Source of the DNA: Runella slithyformis DSM 19594 | GTDB taxonomy: Bacteria > Bacteroidota > Bacteroidia > Cytophagales > Spirosomataceae | NCBI RefSeq assembly: GCF_000218895.1 | Contig: NC_015703.1 | Span: 5,159,001 to 5,223,000 of the forward strand | Reading direction: 5' to 3' | Length of the DNA: 64,000 bases | The notes under the pieces: model-generated | What the model saw: only the letters and a program-made list of their open reading frames with translations | Told to the model about the DNA's origin: nothing | The model's database searches: none | Program-made: the position numbers and the translations under genes | Shown here: in pieces, positions 36,258 to 45,317 of the stretch | How positions within the stretch are numbered: position 1 is the first letter of the stretch | Layout of the letters: each line of letters opens with the position of its first letter

Positions 36258-37364
36258 TTATTTAAGAAACGATTTTATTTCGGTTATCAGCCCTTTGTAT
36301 TCAGCTAACTCCTCGGCTTTTTTGTAGTAGGCCGACGCTTTTTTGCGGTCTCCGCTACGAAGAGCGATGCGGGCGAGACCTGCATACGCAAAGGCATGAT
36401 ATTCTTTGGTGTATTCGATTTCATAAGGTTGGCGCAGCGCTGTCAGGTATGATTTGGTGGCTTCGACGTCGTTTTTAAGATACTTTTCTTCGTACAGCCC
36501 TTCAAATGTACGGGCTGCGATCGGAAAGAATTTATCGGTTCTTCGTTTAAAACGTTCCATAAAGGGCTGTGCTTCCTCGTATTTTCCCAACAGGAGCAGC
36601 GCTTCAATGTGTTTCATTAAAAACACAGGATTGGCGGGGTATTTCTGCGAAAGCCCGGCTAGGTAGAAAGAAGCTTTTTCATAGCGTAATTCATGCTTTA
36701 AATAGATGCGTGCTAAATAAAAAGCGGACTCAGTACGGGTAAAAATGCCTTTTCTGACGGCAATGTCCATTTGACGAAGACCTTCTTCGCGGTTTCCGTC
36801 CTTAAAGAATAAGATTAGCGGCTTCACGATCGGGTGATCTTCGGGGTACCTCACCACGTAGTAATTATATAGGCCCGACGAAAAATAAAATTCGGGATTC
36901 CGTTCCATATATTTAAACCCATCCATCACGTAGTTATACGCCTGTTTTCCTTCCGAGGCAGCCTTGATCTTGTCGTCGTTGTAATTATGAATCAGTGCAA
37001 TATATCCATGACCGGCCATAGAAAAAAAGGCTGCCTCCGGACGGGTTTTGTCCTCTTTTTCTAACACTTTGGCTTTATTGATACACTCTTCCAACAACTT
37101 TCGGTACTGCCCGCTGATCGCTTTGTTGTCTTTAACGGGCAGGTATTGCCAATGCAGTTGTATAGCTTTCAGTAATGGATTGACCGGATGATTGGGGTAT
37201 TTTGCCCTGATTTGTCGGGCCAAAGGCTCCACCGCCCCGAATTCATAGTTGTAGATGTGATCAATGGCTTCCAATGCCAGATGCTGGGTGGGGGCATCGA
37301 ATAAAAGTTGGGCGTTGGCAAGGGGTGATATAGCTGTTAACAGGATTAAAACAAATCTTTTCAT
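36258..37364 (-). CDS. Secreted TPR-repeat protein
   Basis: 368 residues from 37364 (M-K-R-F-V-L-I-L). A signal peptide is cut after A-N-A-Q. The remainder is helical with several TPR-like pairs, clearest near the C-terminus (AFAYAGLARIALRSGDRKKASAYYKKAEEL) and the middle (LARIYLKHELRYEKASFYLAGL, MKHIEALLLLGKYEEAQPF). Such proteins scaffold protein contacts in the periplasm. No enzymatic domain is visible. An upstream in-frame Met at 37382 is less likely because it delays the signal peptide. Confidence 0.82.
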   Translation of the reverse strand: MKRFVLILLTAISPLANAQLLFDAPTQHLALEAIDHIYNYEFGAVEPLARQIRAKYPNHPVNPLLKAIQLHWQYLPVKDNKAISGQYRKLLEECINKAKVLEKEDKTRPEAAFFSMAGHGYIALIHNYNDDKIKAASEGKQAYNYVMDGFKYMERNPEFYFSSGLYNYYVVRYPEDHPIVKPLILFFKDGNREEGLRQMDIAVRKGIFTRTESAFYLARIYLKHELRYEKASFYLAGLSQKYPANPVFLMKHIEALLLLGKYEEAQPFMERFKRRTDKFFPIAARTFEGLYEEKYLKNDVEATKSYLTALRQPYEIEYTKEYHAFAYAGLARIALRSGDRKKASAYYKKAEELAEYKGLITEIKSFLK

Positions 37365-37560
37365 GGGGCTGCAATGAGACAAACAAATACATAGAAACTG
37401 CTAATTTTGGGCATTCGACTTGAAACCATTAGCTTTGTTCTTAACGTTAAATCACTAATAAAGAGTTTATTCTTTTTTATATTTTCCCGGAATTTTACAC
37501 GAACCACCTTTTATCTGTTCCCCACAAATCCTAGATGATTGACGGTGAACTCCTTACATT

Positions 37561-38799
37561 ATGATACATTACGAGTATTTTACCCTTGAAAACGGATTGG
37601 AAATATATGTACATGAAGACCGGTCTACTCCTATAGCGGCGGTCAACATCTTGTACAACGTCGGTTCTCGCGATGAGGAAGAAAACAGAACGGGATTTGC
37701 CCACCTTTTTGAACACCTCATGTTTGGCGGATCGCAAAATATTCCCGCGTATGACGAACCGCTTCAAAAAGTAGGCGGCGAAAACAATGCCTTCACTTCA
37801 CCCGATATTACCAATTATTACATTACCCTTCCTTCGGTCAATCTGGAAACGGCCTTTTGGCTCGAATCCGACCGCATGATGAGCCTGTCTTTTGACCCAA
37901 AAGTACTCGAAGTACAGCAGAAAGTGGTGGTCGAAGAGTTTAAACAACGTTATCTGAATCAGCCTTACGGAGATGTATGGCTTAAATTGCGTCCGTTGGC
38001 CTATCAGGTGCACCCGTATCGCTGGGCTACCATCGGCAAGGAGATCAGTCATATCGAAAATGCCACGCTCGACGATGTCCGTCACTTCTTTTATAAATAT
38101 TACCTGCCTAACAACGCCATTTTGGTCGTAGCGGGAGATGTAACGGTGCCTCAGGTCAAGGCGTTGGCGGAAAAATGGTTCGGTCCCATTGCTCCGGGAG
38201 AAAAATACGTTCGTAATTTGCCCCAGGAACCGATTCAAACGGCCGCTCGTTTTACCGAATTGGAGGCCAAAGTGCCGCTAAATGCCATCTATAAAGCCTA
38301 CCACACATCAGGCCGATTTGCAGATGATTTCTACGCCGTAGACCTAATGACCGATGTACTGGGGCGGGGGAAATCGGCCCGTTTGTATCAGAAATTGCTG
38401 AAAGAAAGGCCGTTGTTTGCCAATATCAATGCCTACACTACTTCGTCTATTGACCCGGGGCTGTTTGTGGTGCAGGGAAATTTGAATACAGGCGTGACCC
38501 TTGAAGAAGCCGATGCCGCCATTGAAGAGGTATTGCAGGAATTGGCCGCAGTGCAATTGCCCGAAAAAGAGTTGGCTAAAGTGAAAAATCAAGCCGAATC
38601 CACACTGGCCTTTTCGGAGATAGAATTGCTCAACCGCGCCATGAATCTGGCCTACGCAGCTAATTCCGGCAAGCCTGATCTGGTCAATCAGGAGGCCGAA
38701 AAAATACAGGCAATCGGTGTGCAGGATATTCAACTGAAAGCAAAAGAGATTCTCAAAAAAGAAAACAGCTCAACGTTGTATTACCGGGCTATGAATTAA
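37561..38799 (+). CDS. M16-family zinc metallopeptidase
   Basis: 412 residues. The inverted zinc motif H-x-x-E-H is in GFAHLFEHLMFGGS (near residues 50-54), with the third ligand Glu about 76 residues later in V-V-V-E-E-F-K-Q-R. The C-terminal half is the catalytically inactive M16 domain. No signal peptide is present, so it acts in the cytoplasm or depends on non-classical export. Members degrade peptides or process signal fragments. It is followed by ispF after 71 bases, with a hairpin between them. Confidence 0.9.
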   Translation: MIHYEYFTLENGLEIYVHEDRSTPIAAVNILYNVGSRDEEENRTGFAHLFEHLMFGGSQNIPAYDEPLQKVGGENNAFTSPDITNYYITLPSVNLETAFWLESDRMMSLSFDPKVLEVQQKVVVEEFKQRYLNQPYGDVWLKLRPLAYQVHPYRWATIGKEISHIENATLDDVRHFFYKYYLPNNAILVVAGDVTVPQVKALAEKWFGPIAPGEKYVRNLPQEPIQTAARFTELEAKVPLNAIYKAYHTSGRFADDFYAVDLMTDVLGRGKSARLYQKLLKERPLFANINAYTTSSIDPGLFVVQGNLNTGVTLEEADAAIEEVLQELAAVQLPEKELAKVKNQAESTLAFSEIELLNRAMNLAYAANSGKPDLVNQEAEKIQAIGVQDIQLKAKEILKKENSSTLYYRAMN

Positions 38800-38804
38800 A
38801 ACAC

Positions 38805-38846
38805 GGAGGCATCGAGCAATGGAGAGGATAAATTCTCTATGCCTCC
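38805..38846 (+). terminator. Intercistronic hairpin between the M16 gene and ispF
   Basis: GGAGGCAT (38805-38812) pairs with ATGCCTCC (38839-38846); an inner GAGA/TCTC stem stacks inside. There is no long T-run, so it may be an RNA-stability or partial-termination element. Confidence 0.4.
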
Positions 38847-38870
38847 ATCACTCTGTATTAAAATAATAAA

Positions 38871-39350
38871 ATGAAATTTAGAGTTGGTTCAGGATACGAC
38901 GTTCATTCACTGGAAGAAGGCAGGGATTTTTGGTTAGGGGGCATAAAAATCCCCCATACTCACGGAGCCAAAGGACATTCAGACGCTGATGTGGTGTGCC
39001 ATGTAATTTGTGATGCGTTGTTGGGAGCAGCCAATATGCGTAATATCGGTTATCATTTCTCCGACAAAGACCCACAGTGGAAAGGCGTGGATAGCAAACT
39101 GTTGTTGGCAAAGGTCATGGAGATGATTCGTGAGGCCGGCTACGAAGTCGGCAATCTGGATGCCACGGTAGTCTTGCAGGAACCCAAACTGAATCCGCAC
39201 ATTCCTGCCATGAAAGAATGTTTATCGGGGGTGATGAACGTACCGGCAGAAGATATTTCCATCAAGGCTACTACGTCTGAATGGATGGGGTTTGTGGGCC
39301 GAAAAGAAGGTATTGCCGCGCATTGTGTCGCGCTGATCTATAAAATTTGA
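38871..39350 (+). CDS. ispF: 2-C-methyl-D-erythritol 2,4-cyclodiphosphate synthase
   Basis: 159 residues, the normal length. Fifth enzyme of the MEP isoprenoid pathway, forming the cyclic diphosphate with release of CMP. The zinc ligands are visible: D-V-H near residues 10-12 (GYDVHSL) and a later His (G-H-S-D-A-D). NIGYHFSDKD and the signature IKATTSEWMGFVGRKEGIAA are present. The family norm near this signature is T-T-E-x-L-G-F; here S-E-W-M-G-F, a mild variant. Cytoplasmic homotrimer. Confidence 0.95.
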   Translation: MKFRVGSGYDVHSLEEGRDFWLGGIKIPHTHGAKGHSDADVVCHVICDALLGAANMRNIGYHFSDKDPQWKGVDSKLLLAKVMEMIREAGYEVGNLDATVVLQEPKLNPHIPAMKECLSGVMNVPAEDISIKATTSEWMGFVGRKEGIAAHCVALIYKI

Positions 39351-39377
39351 AACCATTTAGATAAACCTTTCCTCCTT

Positions 39378-40496
39378 ATGAAATTAATGATAACAGGCGT
39401 ACTGTTCCTCGGAGTGTATGCCTCTATGGCCCAAACGATCGAACCCCCGCTCGGCTTTGAAGAATACGACCCCGTCTCTACCCTCAAAGTAACGGAGCAT
39501 AAAGTTACGCGCTCTAAGTTTCCGTTTATTGATGTGCATAATCATCAATACAGCATGAATACGCAGGATCTGTCAAAGCTGGTGGCCGATATGGACGCGC
39601 TGAATATGGGTATCATGGTCAACCTGAGCGGACGCGGATTTTCGCAGCAGTGGGAGGAAGGTACAGCTACGATCAACGGAGCTCTTGCCAATGCCCGTAA
39701 AAATTACCCCAAACGCTTTCTGGTCTTTACTAATCCCGAACTGAAAAACATCGGTTCACCGGGTTGGGGAGAGCGTGCGGCTAAGCAAATTGAAGACGAT
39801 GTAAAGGCCGGAGCCGTGGGCATGAAGGTGTATAAAAATCTGGGTTTCAGCGGAGTGAAAGATACCGACGGCAAACGTGTGGCCGTGAGCGACCCGCGCC
39901 TCGACCCGCTTTGGGCCAAATGCGGCGAACTGGGCATTCCGGTCATCATTCATACCGCCGACCCAAAATCGTTTTGGGATCCGATGGACCGTTATAACGA
40001 ACGTTGGTTAGAGCTGAAAACCCACGCCGGACGTAAACGCGGCAATAATGACCCGGTACCGTTTGATTCATTAATGCGTGAACAACACGCGGTTTTTGCG
40101 CGCCACCCCAAAACTACGTTTATCAACGCGCACATGGGTTGGTATCCGAATGATTTACAGAAACTGGACAGCCTGATGCGAAAATTTCCTAACATGAACG
40201 TGGAGATCGGAGCAGTCATTGCCGAATTGGGGCGTCAGCCGCGCGCTGCCAAGACATTCTTTACCAAATGGCAGGACCGAATTCTGTTTGGAAAAGACAG
40301 TTGGATTCCTTCCGAATACACCACGTACTTCAGAGTGTTGGAAACCGAAGATGAATATTTTCCGTACCACAAAAAATACCATGCCTTTTGGCGCATGTAT
40401 GGAATGGGTTTATCGGACGAGGTATTAAAAAAGGTCTATTACAAAAATGCTCTCCGTATCATACCCGGCATTGACAAGTCACAGTTCCCGAATTAA
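39378..40496 (+). CDS. Secreted TIM-barrel amidohydrolase (amidohydrolase-2 type)
   Basis: 372 residues with a signal peptide (cut near S-M-A-Q). Metal site: D-V-H-N-H (FIDVHNHQYSM, near residues 50-57), H in V-I-I-H-T-A-D, H in F-I-N-A-H-M-G-W and the late Asp in LFGKDSW. This is the pattern of the PF04909 family (decarboxylases and lactonases such as 2-pyrone dicarboxylate hydrolase). The substrate is not assignable. Starts 27 bases after ispF but is functionally unrelated. Confidence 0.82.
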   Translation: MKLMITGVLFLGVYASMAQTIEPPLGFEEYDPVSTLKVTEHKVTRSKFPFIDVHNHQYSMNTQDLSKLVADMDALNMGIMVNLSGRGFSQQWEEGTATINGALANARKNYPKRFLVFTNPELKNIGSPGWGERAAKQIEDDVKAGAVGMKVYKNLGFSGVKDTDGKRVAVSDPRLDPLWAKCGELGIPVIIHTADPKSFWDPMDRYNERWLELKTHAGRKRGNNDPVPFDSLMREQHAVFARHPKTTFINAHMGWYPNDLQKLDSLMRKFPNMNVEIGAVIAELGRQPRAAKTFFTKWQDRILFGKDSWIPSEYTTYFRVLETEDEYFPYHKKYHAFWRMYGMGLSDEVLKKVYYKNALRIIPGIDKSQFPN

Positions 40497-40646
40497 CTTC
40501 TTCAATTTTTAGTGAAGTTTAACTGCTTAAAACCGATTATTTACAGAAAGGGAATCATGTTTACGGGCGTTGACGCATTCAAAACAGGAAAAGGGGTAGG
40601 CCGCTTTTCATTGGCGAAAACCTGTAAATTTATCGAATCAAAGCAC

Positions 40647-40654
40647 TATTTTTG
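40647..40654 (+). promoter_or_regulatory. -7 promoter element of kdsA
   Basis: TATTTTTG fits the Bacteroidota consensus TAnnTTTG and lies 20 bases before the kdsA ATG. A convincing -33 box at the usual distance is not seen. Confidence 0.4.
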
Positions 40655-40674
40655 TAGTCAAATAATTTAACTCT

Positions 40675-41526
40675 ATGCAAAAGAAAATCGTTCGCGTAGG
40701 CGAAATTGAATGCGGTTCTGATGAATTGTTCCTCATATCCGGGCCGTGTGTCATTGAAGATGAAAAAATCATGATGACGGTGGCCGAACGGCTGAAAGAA
40801 ATTTCAGAACGTTTGGGCATTAAAATTATTTATAAGTCTTCGTTCATGAAAGACAACCGCAGCAGCTTAGATTACTATATAGGGCCGGGCTTGGAAGCAG
40901 GGGTAAAAATTTTGGCTAAAGTCAAAGAACAGTTTGGTTTTACCTTGCTGACCGATGTGCATTATCCCGAACAGTGTGCTCCCGTGGCCGAAGTAGTAGA
41001 TGTGTTGCAGATTCCGGCCTACCTCTGTATGCAGACTACACTCGTGGTAGCGGCCGCTAAAACGGGCCGGGTGGTGAATCTGAAGCATGGGCAGTTTTTG
41101 GCGCCCGAAAACATGAAACACCCCGTAAAGAAAATAGAAGACAGTGGGAATGACCAGATTATCCTGACCGAACGCGGTTATACGTTCGGTTACAATGACC
41201 TCATAGTGGATCCGCGCAGTTTTTACCACATGAACAAAACGGGTTACCCGGTCGTGTTTGATGTGACGCACGCGATCCGTAAATATGGTATTCCTTCCAA
41301 AGACAGCAAAGGCGGGGCCCGTGAGTACCTGCCCGTACTGGCGCGGGCCGGCGTGGCAGCGGGTGTAGACGGCCTGTTTGTAGAAGCCCATACCTGTCCG
41401 TCAGAAGCGCTATGTGATGCGGCCAGTCAATTGGATATCAACTATTTGGAAGAATTTTTGAAGCCATTGATCGAATTACATAACGTAGAAGTAAAATACA
41501 GAGCTTCAGCGCAGGAGCTGGCATAG
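40675..41526 (+). CDS. kdsA: 3-deoxy-8-phosphooctulonate synthase (KDO-8-phosphate synthase)
   Basis: 283 residues. Condenses arabinose 5-phosphate with phosphoenolpyruvate in lipopolysaccharide core synthesis. Family blocks are complete: LISGPCVIED, YKSSFMKDNRSS, LLTDVHYPEQ, LQIPAYLCMQT, LKHGQFLAPENM, ERGYTFGYNDLIVDPRSF and VFDVTHAIRKYG. A Cys-less PEP/A5P site versus metal-dependent type cannot be judged by eye. It has its own promoter element and a very strong terminator, so it looks monocistronic. Confidence 0.96.
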   Translation: MQKKIVRVGEIECGSDELFLISGPCVIEDEKIMMTVAERLKEISERLGIKIIYKSSFMKDNRSSLDYYIGPGLEAGVKILAKVKEQFGFTLLTDVHYPEQCAPVAEVVDVLQIPAYLCMQTTLVVAAAKTGRVVNLKHGQFLAPENMKHPVKKIEDSGNDQIILTERGYTFGYNDLIVDPRSFYHMNKTGYPVVFDVTHAIRKYGIPSKDSKGGAREYLPVLARAGVAAGVDGLFVEAHTCPSEALCDAASQLDINYLEEFLKPLIELHNVEVKYRASAQELA

Positions 41527-41543
41527 TTTTCAGGTAATTATGA

Positions 41544-41590
41544 TTAGCAATAAGGGGCAAATGCATTAAGCATTTGCCCCTTATTGCTAA
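41544..41590. terminator. Bidirectional terminator, perfect 21-bp stem
   Basis: A perfect 21-base stem with a 5-base ATTAA loop between convergent kdsA and the AraC gene: left arm 41544-41564, right arm 41570-41590. Confidence 0.85.
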
Positions 41591-41597
41591 GTACGGA

Positions 41598-42485
41598 CTA
41601 CTCCCTGAATGCTGCCTCCGCCATTCGTTGCTGGAATTTTTTCGGAGATTCGCCAACATTCTTTTTAAAGATTCTGATAAAATAGGAATAATCAGTGTAG
41701 CCGAGTTCATCAGCGACGGCTGAAACGGTCACATTGTTGTATATAAGCATTCGCTGAGCCTCGATCATCACTCTTTGCAAAATCAGGTTACTTGTGGATT
41801 GGTGTATTGTCTCCTGACAGATACGGTTTAAATGACGCGTTGTCATGTGCAGCAGATCCGCGTATTCTTTGGGGAGTTTTTTATGTTTAAAGTGTTCATC
41901 AATCAGCTTTTTCAATTGTTTGAGCCGGTTATAATGACTGTGTTGCCTGTCTACACTCAGTCGTTCTTCTTTGTAAAGACGCGCCAGACGAAGATAGACC
42001 AGATCCACCAGAGAGACCAGAACGTGTTGTTTAAATGGAGCGTTTTTACGTTGTTCTTCACAGATCGTTTTGAATAGATCGGCAATGACGGAAAGCTCAT
42101 CAGAAGGCAGGTAAATGACCGGATAGTTGGTCTGCAGGTAATAAAACGGAAAGTCTTCGAGCTTTTTGGTAAGATAAACATCATTATAGAAAGCCTGTGT
42201 ATGGAAGAAAACAAACCCCTGTACATCTTCGGAAAGTGTCCAGTTATGTACCTGTCCGGGAGTAAGCATGAATATACTGCCTGACTTTACCTCATACGTA
42301 TTGAAATCAATCCAGTGTGTACCCGTCCCAGAGGTAAACAATACCGCAATGAACGTACTGTGTTTATGCGGAGTATTCACAAATTGATGGCTTTCAAGGT
42401 GTAATTTTAAGTCATTGGCATAAAAAGAATGAGGCGGCCCGGCTTCCGGAAACTCAATGATGCCATAAATAGGTAGTTGTGCCAC
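41598..42485 (-). CDS. AraC-family transcriptional regulator
   Basis: 295 residues. N-terminal cupin (FIAVLFTSGTGTHWIDF, GSIFMLTPGQVHNWTLSEDVQGFVFF), helical linker, and C-terminal double helix-turn-helix: LPKEYADLLHMTTRHLNRICQET (Rob/XylS type), then TVSAVADELGYTDYSYFIRIFKKNVGESPKKFQQR. This belongs to the common Bacteroidota class with an effector-binding cupin. It faces the DUF983 gene divergently with about 100 bases between; the palindrome 42542-42558 in that gap could be its target. Confidence 0.9.
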   Translation of the reverse strand: MAQLPIYGIIEFPEAGPPHSFYANDLKLHLESHQFVNTPHKHSTFIAVLFTSGTGTHWIDFNTYEVKSGSIFMLTPGQVHNWTLSEDVQGFVFFHTQAFYNDVYLTKKLEDFPFYYLQTNYPVIYLPSDELSVIADLFKTICEEQRKNAPFKQHVLVSLVDLVYLRLARLYKEERLSVDRQHSHYNRLKQLKKLIDEHFKHKKLPKEYADLLHMTTRHLNRICQETIHQSTSNLILQRVMIEAQRMLIYNNVTVSAVADELGYTDYSYFIRIFKKNVGESPKKFQQRMAEAAFRE

Positions 42486-42541
42486 GTTTAAAACAATAAT
42501 GTCTGAATAGTCCTGTTTTTAGCTACAAATATGCCTGTTTT

Positions 42542-42566
42542 AAACCAATATATGGTTTTATTTTTG
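42542..42566 (+). promoter_or_regulatory. Palindrome overlapping the promoter of the DUF983 gene
   Basis: AAACCA, ATATA, TGGTTT (42542-42558) is a perfect 6-5-6 palindrome directly followed by TATTTTTG (42559-42566), a perfect -7 match. The palindrome would cover the -33 region, so a bound protein should repress. Confidence 0.45.
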
Positions 42567-42588
42567 CATAACCAAAATAGCAGATACC

Positions 42589-42945
42589 ATGTCATTTATT
42601 CATCTGATACAAAATAAATGCCCTAAATGTCATAAGGGACAAGTGTTCAGGGCCAAAAGTCTGTTTACTTTCAGACCGACGGCCATGCAGAATGAATGCT
42701 CGCAATGCCATCACAATTTCAGTAAGGAACCGGGGTTTTATTGGGGAGCAATGTACGTAAGCTACGGTTTGGCCACGGCCGAAATGGCGTTGGTATATCT
42801 CTGTTGCATTGCTTTGGGAACCAACGCCTTGGACTTCATCAACCTCGTGGTATGTATAGCGGTTGTTTTAATACTTTTTCCGTTTAATTTCCGAATGGCA
42901 CGATTGCTTTGGCTCTATTTATTCACAAATGTAATAGAGTCCTGA
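42589..42945 (+). CDS. DUF983 membrane protein with zinc ribbon
   Basis: 118 residues. An N-terminal four-Cys zinc ribbon, C-P-K-C-H-K-G then C-S-Q-C-H, is followed by KEPGFYWGAMYVSYG (family hallmark) and two to three membrane helices (about 55-75, 80-100). Function is not established for DUF983. Start at 42589 (M-S-F-I-H). The neighbouring AraC regulator is transcribed the other way. Confidence 0.9.
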   Translation: MSFIHLIQNKCPKCHKGQVFRAKSLFTFRPTAMQNECSQCHHNFSKEPGFYWGAMYVSYGLATAEMALVYLCCIALGTNALDFINLVVCIAVVLILFPFNFRMARLLWLYLFTNVIES

Positions 42946-43014
42946 TCCCAAAAAGGAAGGCAGACAACCGTGGTGAGCACGTACAGCCCGGGAGTATTTT
43001 CTGCGTTCAGGGCC

Positions 43015-44043
43015 TTATTCGGAAGCATATTTCTCCCATTTTGCCAATACTGCCTGAAAGTCTTCGGGCAGTTCGGAATCAAACTGCATCCACTTTTTGG
43101 TTTTTGGATGTTCAAAGCCAAGTGATTTGGCGTGGAGTGCCTGCCGAGGCATGAGCTGAAAGCAATTTTCGACAAAAGCCCGATAGCTGCCGCTGGTGGT
43201 GCCGCGCAAAATTTTATCGCCTCCATAGACCGAGTCACCAAACAGCGGATGACCGATGTGTTGAAAATGAACTCTGATCTGATGCGTGCGTCCGGTTTCG
43301 AGATTGCACTGCACCAATGACACATACTTAAATGTCTTCAGTACTTTATAGTGCGTTACGGCGTGTTTTCCCTGACTGCCGTCTTCGTAAACATCCATTA
43401 CTTTACGGTCGCGTGCACTGCGGCCGATGTGGCCTACTATAGTTCCTTCCGTGGTTTTGGGTTCACCCCATACCAGAGCGAAATAGGTACGTTCGGTGGT
43501 GTGTTCAAAAAACTGCCGGGCAATGTGGGCCATGGAATATTCGGTTTTGGCAATGACCAACAGTCCGGAGGTGTCTTTGTCAATGCGGTGAATCAGTCCC
43601 GGGCGCGCTTCTCCGTTGCGTCCCGTGGGTAAATGCTGAAAATGATAGACCAATGCGTTCACGACCGTGCCCGACCAGTTGCCATACGCCGGGTGTACGA
43701 CCATTCCGGCGGGCTTGTTCAATACCAAAACCTCCTGATCTTCATAGATTATAGTTAAGGGAATATTTTCCGCGACTATATCCGTTTCGCGGGGAGGGTG
43801 CGGCATGGATACCGTAATGACGTCCAACGGCTTTATTTTATAACTTGATTTTACGGGTTTATTATTGACTTTGACCGACTCGGTTTCGATGGCATTTTGA
43901 AGCTTGGTGCGGGTTATGTTTGAAAGGTGATGCTTGAGGTAGTGATCAAGCCGCATGAGGGTTTGACCACGGTCGGCTACGATTCGATGATGCTCATACA
44001 TTTCATCCTCTTCGTCGGCAATAAACGATTGATTTTCCGTCAT
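43015..44043 (-). CDS. rluD: RluA/RluD-family 23S rRNA pseudouridine synthase
   Basis: 342 residues. S4 RNA-binding domain near the N-terminus (about 25-85: MRLDHYLKHHLSNITRTKLQNAI split across helices), then the catalytic domain with motif HRIDKDTSGLLVIAKT carrying the nucleophilic Asp (second D of R-I-D-K-D). Further blocks are VLNKPAGMVVHPAYGN, LETGRTHQIRVH and HPLFGDSVYGG. RluD-type enzymes convert several uridines in helix 69 of 23S rRNA; the exact target is inferred. An alternative start a few residues in (M-Y-E-H-H) is possible. Confidence 0.9.
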   Translation of the reverse strand: MTENQSFIADEEDEMYEHHRIVADRGQTLMRLDHYLKHHLSNITRTKLQNAIETESVKVNNKPVKSSYKIKPLDVITVSMPHPPRETDIVAENIPLTIIYEDQEVLVLNKPAGMVVHPAYGNWSGTVVNALVYHFQHLPTGRNGEARPGLIHRIDKDTSGLLVIAKTEYSMAHIARQFFEHTTERTYFALVWGEPKTTEGTIVGHIGRSARDRKVMDVYEDGSQGKHAVTHYKVLKTFKYVSLVQCNLETGRTHQIRVHFQHIGHPLFGDSVYGGDKILRGTTSGSYRAFVENCFQLMPRQALHAKSLGFEHPKTKKWMQFDSELPEDFQAVLAKWEKYASE

Positions 44044-44126
44044 TGAAATATTTTATTTAATTTCGCAATAATACCCGGGCGCTTGCGTTTCTTGGGCTGA
44101 TAACTACTCTAATCATTGATTAACTT

Positions 44127-45089
44127 ATGGACTACAATCAAGGACAAAAGAAAGACCGTAAAAGCCTGCTCCTTGCTGCTTTGGCTATTTTAGCCCTTCT
44201 CAACGTGGTGCTTATTTATTTCTTTTACAAAGAACGTGAAAAGAACAAAGAACAGGAAACTGTTATTACGGCAAAGACAGAAGAAGTCGTAGCCGCCAAA
44301 ATGAAATTGGATTCGATCTCCGGACAGTTGGATGCCAAAATAGCTGAGATTCAGCAATTAGGCGGTCAGGTGGATTCGTTGATTTCCTTAAAACAACAAC
44401 TTGAAAAAGATAAGGCAGCGTTACGGAATGCATCAGGTGCTGCGTCGGTAGATATCTCGAAATACAAGCAAAAGATCGCAAAATACGAGGCGATTCTGGT
44501 GCAGAAAGACTCTGATATTGCTAAGCTGAAAGAAGAGTTGGGGATTGTTACGGCTCAAAATCAAGAGCTTAATACCAGAGTGTCCGGCTTGGAAGGTGAA
44601 AAAGCGACACTTCGGAGAACTTTTGAAGATTCAGTAGGCCAACTAAGCAATAAAAACCGTGAATTGGCGGAAAAAATAACCATCGCTTCGGCCCTGAAAG
44701 CAGAAAAAATTGCGGTGAATGCAGTATCGGCCAAAGGAAAAGAAAGAGATGGCGGCGCGTACCGAGCAAAGCGAATTGATAAACTGAAGGTAGACTTTGA
44801 TCTGGCTGCTAATCCTATTGCATCCAATGGAGAGCGCGAAGTATACCTCCGTATATTGGACCCCGAAGGGGCTGTAATGGCCGATATGGCTACCGGGTCG
44901 GGAACCTTTGTCTATGCGGGTCGTGAAACTGTTTACACGGCCAAACAAACTCTTGATTATAATAATGATGGTTCGCAGGGCTCAATTATCTATTCACGCG
45001 CCGGCGTTCCGCTCAAAAAAGGAGAACATACCATAGAATTATATTGCCAGGGGTTCCGCATCGGTACCACTACCTTTAAAGTCCGATAG
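44127..45089 (+). CDS. Membrane-anchored coiled-coil protein
   Basis: 320 residues. A short basic N-terminus, then one transmembrane helix (about residues 16-33, ALAILALLNVVLIYFFY), a long coiled coil (about 35-190, rich in E/K/Q heptads), and a C-terminal globular beta domain (about 210-320: LKVDFDLAANPIASNGEREVYLRI ... HTIELYCQGFRIGTTTFKV) with a jelly-roll-like look. Likely faces the periplasm. I know no function. It ends in a good terminator at 45114. Confidence 0.8.
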   Translation: MDYNQGQKKDRKSLLLAALAILALLNVVLIYFFYKEREKNKEQETVITAKTEEVVAAKMKLDSISGQLDAKIAEIQQLGGQVDSLISLKQQLEKDKAALRNASGAASVDISKYKQKIAKYEAILVQKDSDIAKLKEELGIVTAQNQELNTRVSGLEGEKATLRRTFEDSVGQLSNKNRELAEKITIASALKAEKIAVNAVSAKGKERDGGAYRAKRIDKLKVDFDLAANPIASNGEREVYLRILDPEGAVMADMATGSGTFVYAGRETVYTAKQTLDYNNDGSQGSIIYSRAGVPLKKGEHTIELYCQGFRIGTTTFKVR

Positions 45090-45113
45090 GATTTTGGCTG
45101 ACTGATGTACGAT

Positions 45114-45180
45114 AAGAGTTAATGCTTAATGAGTTAGGTCGATGATCGTAACTTAGTAAGCATTAACTCTTAACTTTTTT
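45114..45180 (+). terminator. Rho-independent terminator
   Basis: AAGAGTTAATGCTTA (45114-45128) pairs perfectly with TAAGCATTAACTCTT (45157-45171), followed by AACTTTTTT. Confidence 0.75.
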
Positions 45181-45213
45181 AGGACTAACCCCTTAATAAT
45201 CACTTTTAAAGGT

Positions 45214-45221
45214 TATTTTTG
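45214..45221 (+). promoter_or_regulatory. -7 promoter element upstream of infC
   Basis: TATTTTTG matches TAnnTTTG exactly. It would give an untranslated leader of roughly 90 bases before the infC start at 45318. No good -33 box found. Confidence 0.35.
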
Positions 45222-45317
45222 TCGATAAGTAAACTTTTTTACACGAAATCTTGTAGAACTTTCAACAATTTACTAGTTTTCGCATCAAACATAATACCAT
45301 CATAATTTAAGTACTGA

